Source: Nemertoderma westbladi (lineage: Eukaryota; Xenacoelomorpha; Nemertodermatida; Nemertodermatidae). From it: DNA of 64,000 nucleotides. The DNA lies in the NCBI GenBank assembly GCA_032718475.1, contig JAUCBJ010002550.1, positions 1 to 64,000 of the forward strand, written 5' to 3'. Both the position numbers and the translations under genes were made by a program. Of this stretch, positions 14,601 through 27,200 are shown one piece after another (position 1 is the stretch's first letter; the number at the start of each line of letters is the position of its first letter). The notes below the pieces were generated by a model that was given only the letters and a program-made list of their open reading frames with translations, was not told the DNA's origin and ran no database searches.

Positions 14601-17600
14601 AGAGCCTATACTATACTATAATACATCCTGTAGTTACCACGTAGAACGAACCTGTACTATAATACATCCTGTAGTTACCACGTAGAGCCTATACTATACT
14701 ATAATACATCCTGTAGTTACCACGTAGAACCTATACTATAATACATCCTGTAGTTACCACGTAGAACGAACCTGTACTATAATACATCCTGTAGTTACCA
14801 CGTAGAGCCTAACCTATACTATAATACATCCTGTAGTTACCACGTAGAGCCTATACTATACTATAATACATCCTGTAGTTACCACGTAGAACCTATACTA
14901 TAATACATCCTGTAGTTACCACGTAGAACGAACCTATACTATAATACATCCTGTAGTTACCACGTAGAGCCTAACTATACTATAATACATCCTGTAGTTA
15001 CCACGTAGAGCGAACCTGTACTATAATACATCCTGTAGTTACCACGTAGAGCCTATACTATACTATAATACATCCTGTAGTTACCACGTAGAACGAACCT
15101 GTACTATAATACATCCTGTAGTTACCACGTAGAACCTATACTATACTATAATACATCCTGTAGTTACCACGTAGAACAACTATACTATAATACATCCTGT
15201 AGTTACCACGTAGAACGAACCTGTACTATAATACATCCTGTAGTTACCACGTAGAGCGAACCTGTACTATAATACATCCTGTAGTTACCACGTAGAACGA
15301 ACCTGTACTATAATACATCCTGTAGTTACCACGTAGAACCTATACTATACTATAATACATCCTGTAGTTACCACGTAGAACCTATACTATACTATAATAC
15401 ATCCTGTAGTTACCACGTAGAACCTATACTATAATACATCCTGTAGTTACCACGTAGAACGAACCTATACTATAATACATCCTGTAGTTACCACGTAGAG
15501 CCTATACTATACTATAATACATCCTGTAGTTACCACGTAGAACCTATACTATACTATAATACATCCTGTAGTTACCACGTAGAACCTATACTATAATACA
15601 TCCTGTAGTTACCACGTAGAACGAACCTGTACTATAATACATCCTGTAGTTACCACGTAGAACCTATACTATACTATAATACATCCTGTAGTTACCACGT
15701 AGAGCCTATACTATACTATAATACATCCTGTAGTTACCACGTAGAACCTATACTATAATACATCCTGTAGTTACCACGTAGAACGAACCTGTACTATAAT
15801 ACATCCTGTAGTTACCACGTAGAGCCTAACCTATACTATAATACATCCTGTAGTTACCACGTAGAACGAACCTGTACTATAATACATCCTGTAGTTACCA
15901 CGTAGAACCTATACTATACTATAATACATCCTGTAGTTACCACGTAGAACCTATACTATAATACATCCTGTAGTTACCACGTAGAACGAACCTGTACTAT
16001 AATACATCCTGTAGTTACCACGTAGAACCTATACTATACTATAATACATCCTGTAGTTACCACGTAGAGCCTATACTATACTATAATACATCCTGTAGTT
16101 ACCACGTAGAGCCTATACTATACTATAATACATCCTGTAGTTACCACGTAGAACCTATACTATAATACATCCTGTAGTTACCACGTAGAGCCAACCTATA
16201 CTATAATACATCCTGTAGTTACCACGTAGAACGAACCTATACTATAATACATCCTGTAGTTACCACGTAGAGCCTATACTATACTATAATACATCCTGTA
16301 GTTACCACGTAGAACCTATACTATAATACATCCTGTAGTTACCACGTAGAACGAACCTGTACTATAATACATCCTGTAGTTACCACGTAGAGCCTATACT
16401 ATACTATAATACATCCTGTAGTTACCACGTAGAGCCTATACTATACTATAATACATCCTGTAGTTACCACGTAGAGCCTATACTATACTATAATACATCC
16501 TGTAGTTACCACGTAGAACCTATACTATAATACATCCTGTAGTTACCACGTAGAACGAACCTGTACTATAATACATCCTGTAGTTACCACGTAGAACCTA
16601 TACTATACTATAATACATCCTGTAGTTACCACGTAGAGCCTATACTATACTATAATACATCCTGTAGTTACCACGTAGAACCTATACTATAATACATCCT
16701 GTAGTTACCACGTAGAACGAACCTGTACTATAATACATCCTGTAGTTACCACGTAGAGCCTATACTATACTATAATACATCCTGTAGTTACCACGTAGAA
16801 CGAACCTATACTATAATACATCCTGTAGTTACCACGTAGAACCTATACTATACTATAATACATCCTGTAGTTACCACGTAGAACCTATACTATAATACAT
16901 CCTGTAGTTACCACGTAGAACGAACCTGTACTATAATACATCCTGTAGTTACCACGTAGAACCTATACTATACTATAATACATCCTGTAGTTACCACGTA
17001 GAGCCTATACTATACTATAATACACCCTGTAGTTACCACGTAGAGCCTATACTATACTATAATACATCCTGTAGTTACCACGTAGAACCTATACTATAAT
17101 ACATCCTGTAGTTACCACGTAGAGCCTATACTATACTATAATACATCCTGTAGTTACCACGTAGAGCCTATACTATACTATAATACATCCTGTAGTTACC
17201 ACGTAGAGCCTATACTATACTATAATACATCCTGTAGTTACCACGTAGAGCCTATACTATAATACATCCTGTAGTTACCACGTAGAGCCTATACTATAAT
17301 ACATCCTGTAGTTACCACGTAGAGCCTATACTATACTATAATACATCCTGTAGTTACCACGTAGAGCCTATACTATAATACATCCTGTAGTTACCACGTA
17401 GAGCCTATACTATAATACACCCTGTAGTTACCACGTAGAGCCTATACTATAATACATCCTGTAGTTACCACGTAGAGCCTATACTATACTATAATACATC
17501 CTGTAGTTACCACGTAGAGCCTATACTATAATACATCCTGTAGTTACCACGTAGAGCCTATACTATAATACATCCTGTAGTTACCACGTAGAGCCTATAC

Positions 17601-18840
17601 TATACTATAATACATCCTGTAGTTACCACGTAGAACCTATACTATACTATAATACATCCTGTAGTTACCACGTAGAACCTATACTATACTATAATACATC
17701 CTGTAGTTACCACGTAGAGCCTATACTATACTATAATACATCCTGTAGTTACCACGTAGAACGAACCTGTACTATAATACATCCTGTAGTTACCACGTAG
17801 AGCCTATACTATACTATAATACATCCTGTAGTTACCACGTAGAACCTATACTATACTATAATACATCCTGTAGTTACCACGTAGAGCCTATACTATACTA
17901 TAATACATCCTGTAGTTACCACGTAGAGCCTATACTATACTATAATACATCCTGTAGTTACCACGTAGAGCCTATACTATACTATAATACATCCTGTAGT
18001 TACCACGTAGAGCCTATACTATACTATAATACATCCTGTAGTTACCACGTAGAGCCTATACTATACTATAATACATCCTGTAGTTACCACGTAGAGCCTA
18101 TACTATAATACATCCTGTAGTTACCACGTAGAACGAACCTATACTATAATACATCCTGTAGTTACCACGTAGAGCCTATACTATACTATAATACATCCTG
18201 TAGTTACCACGTAGAGCCTATACTATACTATAATACATCCTGTAGTTACCACGTAGAACGAACCTATACTATAATACATCCTGTAGTTACCACGTAGAGC
18301 GAACCTGTACTATAATACATCCTGTAGTTACCACGTAGAACGAACCTATACTATAATACATCCTGTAGTTACCACGTAGAGCCTATACTATACTATAATA
18401 CATCCTGTAGTTACCACGTAGAGACCTATACTATAATACATCCTGTAGTTACCACGTAGAACGAACCTGTACTATAATACATCCTGTAGTTACCACGTAG
18501 AACCTATACTATACTATAATACATCCTGTAGTTACCACGTAGAGCCTATACTATAATACATCCTGTAGTTACCACGTAGAACCTATACTATACTATAATA
18601 CACCCTGTAGTTACCACGTAGAGCCTATACTATAATACATCCTGTAGTTACCACGTAGAGCCCTATACTATAATACATCCTGTAGTTACCACGTAGAACC
18701 TATACTATACTATAATACATCCTGTAGTTACCACGTAGAACCTATACTATACTATAATACATCCTGTAGTTACCACGTAGAACCTATACTATACTATAAT
18801 ACACCCTGTAGTTACCACGTAGAACGAACCTATACTATAA

Positions 18841-19850
18841 TACATCCTGTAGTTACCACGTAGAGCCTATACTATACTATAATACATCCTGTAGTTACCA
18901 CGTAGAGCCTATACTATACTATAATACATCCTGTAGTTACCACGTAGAGCCTATACTATACTATAATACATCCTGTAGTTACCACGTAGAACCTATACTA
19001 TACTATAATACATCCTGTAGTTACCACGTAGAGCCTATACTATACTATAATACATCCTGTAGTTACCACGTAGAGCCTATACTATACTATAATACATCCT
19101 GTAGTTACCACGTAGAGCCTATACTATACTATAATACATCCTGTAGTTACCACGTAGAGCCTATACTATACTATAATACATCCTGTAGTTACCACGTAGA
19201 GCCTATACTATAATACATCCTGTAGTTACCACGTAGAACGAACCTATACTATAATACATCCTGTAGTTACCACGTAGAACCTATACTATACTATAATACA
19301 TCCTGTAGTTACCACGTAGAGCCTATACTATACTATAATACATCCTGTAGTTACCACGTAGAGCCTATACTATAATACATCCTGTAGTTACCACGTAGAA
19401 CGAACCTGTACTATAATACATCCTGTAGTTACCACGTAGAGCCTATACTATACTATAATACATCCTGTAGTTACCACGTAGAGCCTATACTATACTATAA
19501 TACATCCTGTAGTTACCACGTAGAGCCTATACTATAATACATCCTGTAGTTACCACGTAGAACGAACCTATACTATAATACATCCTGTAGTTACCACGTA
19601 GAACCTATACTATACTATAATACATCCTGTAGTTACCACGTAGAGCCTATACTATACTATAATACATCCTGTAGTTACCACGTAGAGCCTATACTATAAT
19701 ACATCCTGTAGTTACCACGTAGAACGAACCTGTACTATAATACATCCTGTAGTTACCACGTAGAGCCTATACTATACTATAATACATCCTGTAGTTACCA
19801 CGTAGAGCCTATACTATACTATAATACATCCTGTAGTTACCACGTAGAAC
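18841..19850. repeat. Satellite higher-order block, copy 1
   Basis: I call spacers B = GCCTATAC, A' = ACGAACCTATAC, A = ACGAACCTGTAC, C = GCCTATACTATAC and E = ACCTATACTATAC. This stretch then reads C C C E C C C C B A' E C B A C C B A' E C B A C C. The eight-unit word B A' E C B A C C (324 bp) occurs twice in a row. The same order recurs 1600 bp downstream. Confidence 0.85.
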
Positions 19851-20440
19851 GAACCTGTACTATAATACATCCTGTAGTTACCACGTAGAGCGAACCTGTA
19901 CTATAATACATCCTGTAGTTACCACGTAGAACGAACCTATACTATAATACATCCTGTAGTTACCACGTAGAACCTATACTATACTATAATACACCCTGTA
20001 GTTACCACGTAGAACCTATACTATAATACATCCTGTAGTTACCACGTAGAACGAACCTGTACTATAATACATCCTGTAGTTACCACGTAGAGCCTATACT
20101 ATACTATAATACATCCTGTAGTTACCACGTAGAGCCTATACTATAATACATCCTGTAGTTACCACGTAGAACCTATACTATACTATAATACATCCTGTAG
20201 TTACCACGTAGAGCCTATACTATACTATAATACATCCTGTAGTTACCACGTAGAGCCTATACTATACTATAATACATCCTGTAGTTACCACGTAGAACCT
20301 ATACTATACTATAATACATCCTGTAGTTACCACGTAGAACCTATACTATACTATAATACATCCTGTAGTTACCACGTAGAGCCTATACTATACTATAATA
20401 CATCCTGTAGTTACCACGTAGAACGATACCTATACTATAA

Positions 20441-21450
20441 TACATCCTGTAGTTACCACGTAGAGCCTATACTATACTATAATACATCCTGTAGTTACCA
20501 CGTAGAGCCTATACTATACTATAATACATCCTGTAGTTACCACGTAGAGCCTATACTATACTATAATACATCCTGTAGTTACCACGTAGAACCTATACTA
20601 TACTATAATACATCCTGTAGTTACCACGTAGAGCCTATACTATACTATAATACATCCTGTAGTTACCACGTAGAGCCTATACTATACTATAATACATCCT
20701 GTAGTTACCACGTAGAGCCTATACTATACTATAATACATCCTGTAGTTACCACGTAGAGCCTATACTATACTATAATACATCCTGTAGTTACCACGTAGA
20801 GCCTATACTATAATACATCCTGTAGTTACCACGTAGAACGAACCTATACTATAATACATCCTGTAGTTACCACGTAGAACCTATACTATACTATAATACA
20901 TCCTGTAGTTACCACGTAGAGCCTATACTATACTATAATACATCCTGTAGTTACCACGTAGAGCCTATACTATAATACATCCTGTAGTTACCACGTAGAA
21001 CGAACCTGTACTATAATACATCCTGTAGTTACCACGTAGAGCCTATACTATACTATAATACATCCTGTAGTTACCACGTAGAGCCTATACTATACTATAA
21101 TACATCCTGTAGTTACCACGTAGAGCCTATACTATAATACATCCTGTAGTTACCACGTAGAACGAACCTATACTATAATACATCCTGTAGTTACCACGTA
21201 GAACCTATACTATACTATAATACATCCTGTAGTTACCACGTAGAGCCTATACTATACTATAATACATCCTGTAGTTACCACGTAGAGCCTATACTATAAT
21301 ACATCCTGTAGTTACCACGTAGAACGAACCTGTACTATAATACATCCTGTAGTTACCACGTAGAGCCTATACTATACTATAATACATCCTGTAGTTACCA
21401 CGTAGAGCCTATACTATACTATAATACATCCTGTAGTTACCACGTAGAGC
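20441..21450. repeat. Satellite higher-order block, copy 2
   Basis: The unit order matches 18841-19850 at a constant offset of 1600 bp, for example the E spacers at 18991 and 20591. About 24 consecutive units agree in order before the copies part. This points to a recent duplication inside the array. Confidence 0.85.
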
Positions 21451-21499
21451 CTATACTATAATACATCCTGTAGTTACCACGTAGAACCTATACTATACT

Positions 21500-21504
21500 A
21501 TAAT
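21500..21504. repeat. Target-site duplication of BEL-1, left copy
   Basis: ATAAT directly before the 5' LTR is part of a satellite unit (CTATAAT). It matches ATAAT directly after the 3' LTR. Five bp is the usual size for BEL/Pao integration. Confidence 0.88.
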
Positions 21505-21630
21505 TATAGAATTATATTCCCTAAATGCCGTGGATTTTCAAAATTTTATTTTATTCGGATTAACTTTGTAAAGATTGCTTTGAGTTCTCATTCGTATTGG
21601 TTCTATCTATTATGCATCTATCGGTCAAGT

Positions 21631-21706
21631 GGTTCAGTAGCTCAGTCGGTAGAGCGTTGGAAATTATGTGTGTAGTAGGTATCGAGTTCGAATCCTAGTA
21701 AGTGCG
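21631..21706 (+). promoter_or_regulatory. tRNA-like segment with pol III A and B boxes inside the 5' LTR
   Basis: TAGCTCAGTCGG (21638-21649) fits the A-box consensus at every position. AGTTCGAATCC (21685-21695) fits the B box with one mismatch, and the boxes are 35 bases apart as in tRNA genes. A perfect D-stem (GCTC/GAGC) is present, but the anticodon, T and acceptor stems pair poorly. It is therefore a tRNA-derived promoter relic or SINE-like head, not a working tRNA gene. The 3' LTR copy has A box TAGCTCAGTTGG (40052-40063) and the same B box (40099-40109). Confidence 0.7.
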
Positions 21707-23119
21707 AATTATTTTTTGTGCAGAATTTCAACTCATTTAAATTAACCGCTACAAATTAATTGCATTTATCTGTACCAATGAGACTGTAGTTATTTGATTG
21801 TAACCAATGTCGTGCAAGTTATATATTAGCTGGACCAATAGCTATCTTTAAAACCTTGTTAGAACCTATAGAACAATCGAGAATTTTCTCGATTGATTGC
21901 AGCACAAATTTGGTATATAAAGGTGCGATTTCGTTCATTAGTTCACTACTCAATCACTTCAATATTCACATCATTATTCTGTCGTGCTTAGTTTATTCTC
22001 AGATTACATTGTATTATAATTGTATCTTCTGTAATAAAGTCAGAATATTCCCTCAGTTTTCTATCTGTTTTACTATGGTTTCACTACGGTGAACAAACTC
22101 AGGGACAGGATGGCCAGCTAGAGATCGGGCCGCAGCAATGAACGGGAACATCACGGGAATGTAGACGAGAGACAACCCGCAATACCTTTAGAGTTATTCG
22201 CCCATCGCCTGAAAGGTTAGACAGCGTTTGATCCTTGCTACCTAAGTGTAAGACCAAAAGATCAACAGGTAGAAGTAGTGACACGCTGTAAGCCCAAAAT
22301 TACATCATAGGGACTGTACTGTCTTGATTCAGGAAAACCCACAGTAGACCTTCACATTCCTACGGGGGGAGAGCGCAGGCAGATACTAGTACGCAGATAG
22401 GACGTAGGCACACCGGTACAAGGCATACACATTGGTTAGGGTGCAGCAAACTGTACGCTTAACTCTTGCTAAGTACAGGTGCGCGTGCGACTATTTGCAG
22501 TACGACAGTGTCCATTGCATTAGAACTTGTAGGCTAAGGGGGTTGCTGTGTTTTCACCTGAATTGGGATTGTACCGTTCAGGCGGTAGGGCAGTTTACAC
22601 TAGGCGCAAATAAATTGAGGCTATCAGGGATATACTAACATCTACCGTGTCCCCGCCAACGCCCTAATAGGAAGTTACCTGGACTACCTGGGTGACTAAA
22701 ATTCTAGATAGGAGCCAGGATAGCTATTAGTACCCGTACGCCTACAGTAGTAAACTAACACATCTCTTCTTAGTATCAGGGACCTGGTACCTAAAATTGC
22801 CGAATTCTGGGCGTAGTATTAACCTTATGCCTGAATTTGAGTCCTGGAAATACGCAAGAGGGGAAGGAACCTTATCATTCGTGAGTATTGGACCTACAAG
22901 TTACAAAATTAGAATATTCGTAAAATGCACACCGTACCCAGTAATTATATATGTGAAGGAGCAAAACTGTTTTGACCGTTCAGAATTAACACACGCGCGT
23001 TAGAAATTATTTACACCTCGAAATATATAAAATTAACTTAGTCCGTACTGTGCTTTGCCCGCTAGTTAGACATCTCCAAATCTCTGCCTGTACCTAGCTA
23101 GCGTCCCTTCGCCCAACCA

Positions 23120-23126
23120 TATAAAT
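23120..23126 (+). promoter_or_regulatory. TATA box candidate in the BEL-1 LTR
   Basis: TATAAAT lies about 285 bases before the LTR end, with initiator-like TCAGT about 40 bases downstream (near 23162). The matching site in the 3' LTR is at 41534-41540. Its position fits the pol II promoter of the genomic transcript. It is inferred from sequence only. Confidence 0.4.
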
Positions 23127-23410
23127 CACACCGCGGCAAAGTATACGAGCCTCTTAGTCCGTCAGTGAGTCAGCCTGATTTTAGGATTCGCTGCGCGGGA
23201 TTTTGTTTTATCGAAGTTTGTCTGCTCGTAGACTGTTTTCTGCCTCACCGGTTATAAGAGATCGATACTGCAATATATTCGCTTACTTAGGGTTTACTGT
23301 TTTGGTGAGAAGGTCGGATTTATGATTTGATTTACAAACTTTACAGTAGGATATTGCAGGTATTGTTACCGTCTCTTCCGATAGTAGGAATAGGCGTATC
23401 TCTTCAATTA

Positions 23411-24218
23411 GTAGGAATGTGTTTTACTGAACTACGGTTCGGTAGGACTAAAGTTTTTTGAAAAATTTGTATTTTGAGGTAAAATTTTGTATTTGATTAG
23501 CTAAGTGCTAATTTTTTGAAATAAAATTTGATTTGAACCGCGTGTAAAATATTTTTGGAATTGAATACCGGTGTTTAAAAGGGTTTAAATACCATATTGT
23601 ACCGGTACAAAATTTTCGTAAAGTAAAACCTAACTCTTTTGTTTTTCAGGATTCAGAACTCATTTCTAGACTGTAACGGGAGCAAGACCGTGTTTAGCAA
23701 GTTTGGGAGATAGATAACTCAACAACTTTGGTTGGGAAAATCGCGTTTCGTCCGCAACGTTAAAAACGGAAAGGTTCACGTTCGGTTTGTATCTGGGAAT
23801 CTGTTTTTCTGGAGAATTATTGGAGTGGGTGAGTTCGAAAAGTTGCATAAATAAGTTAGGCATTACCGTATTAGTTAAAATTATTGTGGGTTCCACTGTC
23901 TCAAGTATTTATGCATTCCGTACGATTTCTTTGTTCATTGCTGAATTAGTCCGTATTATTGTATTTAATTTACCTTTTGATAACGCATATCGTTATCCGA
24001 TTTATTTGTTGTAAAATTGGCCGCTAGGCTAATTTTATTATATACTTATTCCGTGACATTTATTTGCTGTAAAATTGGCCGTTTAGGCTAATTTTATCCA
24101 TCTGCTATAAAATCGGCCGGTAGGCTAATTTTATAAGACTGTAATTAGTACCGTTTTGTATAAATACGGTAAAACTCGATACTTTGACACTCACTTTACT
24201 TGACTTACAACTACCGAA
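23411..24218 (+). other. BEL-1 leader (5' untranslated region)
   Basis: 808 bases lie between the LTR and the gag ATG. The first bases after the LTR (GTAGGAATGTG) do not start with TGG, so I could not identify an ordinary tRNA primer-binding site. Small frames of 75-76 codons on either strand (23666-24014) have no recognisable features. The last 200 bases carry three hairpin repeats. Confidence 0.7.
24012..24133 (+). repeat. Three hairpin repeats in the BEL-1 leader
   Basis: Three similar inverted repeats lie at 24012-24037, 24070-24096 and 24108-24133. Each has the form TAAAATTGGCC, a 3-6 base loop, then GGCTAATTTTA, giving an 11-bp stem with one mismatch. The first two are preceded by TTTGYTG or a close variant. 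They lie 85-210 bases before the gag start, where packaging, dimerisation or translation signals sit in retroelements. The role is inferred. Confidence 0.8.
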
Positions 24219-27200
24219 ATGAGTGACAAACAAGACTATACGAAGAACACACAAACCGACTATGACTCGTGTGACGGAGATAAGTCAGCAGCGGAAGAAC
24301 AACAGGGGAAGACTCGCGAGCCTACCGAACCTACACCGTGTGCGTCACCAGTACATCCAACGGGAGTACCGGATGCCGTAGTACGAGGCGACGGCAGGAC
24401 CGAGGACTTTCTAACTGTTCCGCAACCTAGATATAGGGAAACGGAAATGGTAAGTTCAGCAGGAAGCACAGAAAGTGTGGTTAGAAGCGTCGGTGGATAC
24501 ATGGCGCATATTACCAGGAGTATTGGAGAAGGCCAACGCATATTAGACGGGTTGACCGCTCCGATGTCTCGATTCGAGTTCTACACCCTCCAGGTTAGAG
24601 TACAGAGTAAAGTATATAAGTCCGTAGATAATCTAGTTGGCCTACAAGATCTAGCTAGACAGAGACAGGACATGGATACTCAACTTAGAATCCTCGAGAA
24701 ACTAATGATCACTAGAGAGAAACTGATTCAGTTTAAGTCGACGATTAGACAGATACAACAGGAACAAGCGGACCAGTTGTTAGGTGAGTCAGTTTCGGAC
24801 GAATTATTGCAACCCGAGGAAGAACAGGAACTGTACCGACTGGATGGACAATTGAAACATCTGACGGACCACTTACGTATGTGCGGCGAAGACGTCGGCG
24901 ATTTGGAAACCGTGCCGGAATATACGAAAGAAACTTCACCCGTACGAATTGAATCGGCACCGGGAATACTGGACCAATCGTTGGTAAGTATTCGTAGCGA
25001 AATCTGCGAGGGAAGTATAGTCACGTCAGAAGTTGCTCGACAACAGCAAGAATTCCACCGACAACGACAAGAAATGGAAGAACAAGCTCAACTTCTAGTG
25101 ATGCAAGCAGCAGTAGAGGAAGAGAAGCTACGCGTTGCGAATATAGCAAGAATCTCTCATCTACAGGAACAAGCTGAATTAGAAGCAGCTGAAGTAGAAA
25201 GGTTAGAGTTAGACATTGCCCGACAAGCGGCAGCGGCAGCGGCAGAGTCAGAGCGACAAGCGGCAGCGGCAGCGGCAGAGTCAGAGCGACAAGCGGCAGC
25301 GGCAGCGGCAGAGTCAGAGCGACAAGCGGCAGCGGCAGCGGCGGAATTAGAACGAGACAGGTTAGTTTCGGAGGCGCGGGCCGAAATGAAAACACGGCAA
25401 ATAAAGGCTCAATCCGCTATACGACAAGCGGAGTTTGAGGCGCAACGACAACAAACGGAACAACGAGAGAAGACAGCTAAACTTCATTTCGAACTTGAGA
25501 AGAAGGCGAGAGAATTAGCGAACGCTGAGGAAGATCTGGATCAAAGGGCCCGCGATCGTTCGATGAGATCTCGTGACGGACATGATTTGGACCAGTTAGA
25601 GGTAAGACATCGCCAAATTCAGGAACGGAAGAAGGAAGGAAGCGTAGGAGCACCCGGACGGGAACGACAATTAGTAAAGGACGTGTGTCAACGATTCCCA
25701 CAGGTAACTCATATGTTTGCACCGGTTACGACTAAGGAACCTGTTTCGATTGCGGGTAGTAGTGATATTTCTCCTATCCATGGTGCGACGGAACACAGGT
25801 TTGTTATTCCGGACGAGTTTATACCGCCAAGAGCAACGTCGTCGCCCATTCCGAAAGTCAAGGTAAGTAACCCACCGATTACGGATCGTAGTAGTTTATT
25901 AACCGGACCCGCACTACTGACGACAAAACAGGTGAGTCCACCTTTGACACCTAAACCCGTTACACATTACGCTTATCCAATGACGTTTCGACCTACAAGG
26001 CCAGTTGTTTCAAATGCTGTCATTCGCCCACCGAACCAGTTTACATCGCAATCTACGACTTCGAGGAAGACTTGTGAGCCTACCGAACAACGAAGAACAG
26101 TGGAGACGCGACCATTCAACCAGTTTACATCGCAATCTACGACTTCGAGGAAGACTTGTGAGCCTACCGAACAACGGAGATCAGTGGACGATGTTCCGAA
26201 ACGAACCGTTAGAATTCGTACGACGCAACGAACGCGAGCACGTCGACCACCATATCCAGATGATAGTAGTACTTCGAGCGAATCGGATTACCCGAAACGC
26301 GAGGTATTTAGAACAGGGGCGGCCGATGAATATAAACGCGAGCGTTCAGACAACTCTTTTGCAGACAATCCTCCACAGAATACACCGACACAGAAGGCGT
26401 TACCACCAGCGGGCGCGATCGGTGCACAACAGTTCGCCGACATTGTCAACAAGTTGGCCCGGATTGAGGAACGTCTGGAGGAAGGTTACACCGACAGTTC
26501 GAGAAATTCCGAATTCGAACACAATAGACACCCGAAGGGACCACAAAGACCAGTACCTTCAAACCCCACAAGCGATCAGGGAAAAGCGCCAAGAAGGGAG
26601 AACATCAACCAGACTACCAACCAAGGACGCGAAACTCTGAACGTTGCCGAGGAGATAGCGAAATTCGCAGCCAGACAAGGATTGCCGGTACAACAACCAC
26701 CGAAGTTTTCCGGTAGCTCAAAACACTGGCATACCTTCGTAGACTATATCGAATCCCAGATCGCCGTGTGCGCCTTTACATCACGGGAGAAGTTCAATTA
26801 CCTGCTCCAAACGTTGTCAGGAGAACCTAAACGTTTGGCGGAGACCTTCGTCGGTGTACCAGACGCTTTCGAACTAGCGTACGATCGTTTGACTTCGATA
26901 TACGGAGGTACAGTGAGTATGGCCAGGTCAGTAATAGAAGAACTCTGTAAGGGAGGGGCTATCACTAAACCCGTCGACTTACTAAAACTGGCTGACGAGA
27001 TTAAGAACGCTATCACTACCTTAAGATCAATTGGACAACTTGATTACGGGAATACCCCTACAGTTCTATTAAAGATAATAGGACGACTCCACCATCGACT
27101 CCGTCGGGAGTGGAGGAAGGTCGAATACCAGCGGGAGGAGCGGGGAGGATTCTTAAAATTAGAAGATGTGTACCTTTTAATATCCAGGGAGGCGGTAGTA

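Larger units (their letters stand above)
8622..21504. repeat. Tandem satellite array, middle block
   Basis: This is the same satellite as at 1-6863, resuming directly after LINE-A and ending where BEL-1 inserted. Unit types are not randomly ordered. Runs such as three 42-bp units followed by three 41-bp units repeat around 9900-10440, and an eight-unit pattern repeats near 19200-19850 and 20800-21450. There is no gene in this 12.9-kb stretch. Confidence 0.98.
21505..23410 (+). repeat. BEL-1 5' LTR
   Basis: This 1906-bp repeat begins TATAGAATTATATTCC and ends ATCTCTTCAATTA, so it lacks the usual TG...CA ends. It is matched by 36146-36286 plus 40060-41824. Differences I could see are C/T at 21647, GT/AA near 21669 and T/C near 22681. 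Short open frames of 61-78 codons inside it are the same in both LTRs simply because the LTRs are; none looks like a protein. It contains a tRNA-like promoter pair near its start and a TATA box near its end. Confidence 0.93.

Noticed and set aside
1-21504. Regularly spaced repeats as a CRISPR array
   Set aside because: Spacers are a handful of recurring short words, not unique sequences; units are head-to-tail satellite in eukaryotic DNA, and no cas genes are present.
21638-21706. Functional tRNA gene
   Set aside because: Only the D-stem pairs well; anticodon, T and acceptor stems fail, so I kept it as a tRNA-like promoter relic.
21856-23003. Small ORFs in the LTR (78, 61, 68, 68 codons)
   Set aside because: They are duplicated only because both LTRs are near-identical; no protein features.
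23411-23430. Standard tRNA primer-binding site of BEL-1
   Set aside because: No TGG start next to the LTR and no clear tRNA 3' complement by eye.
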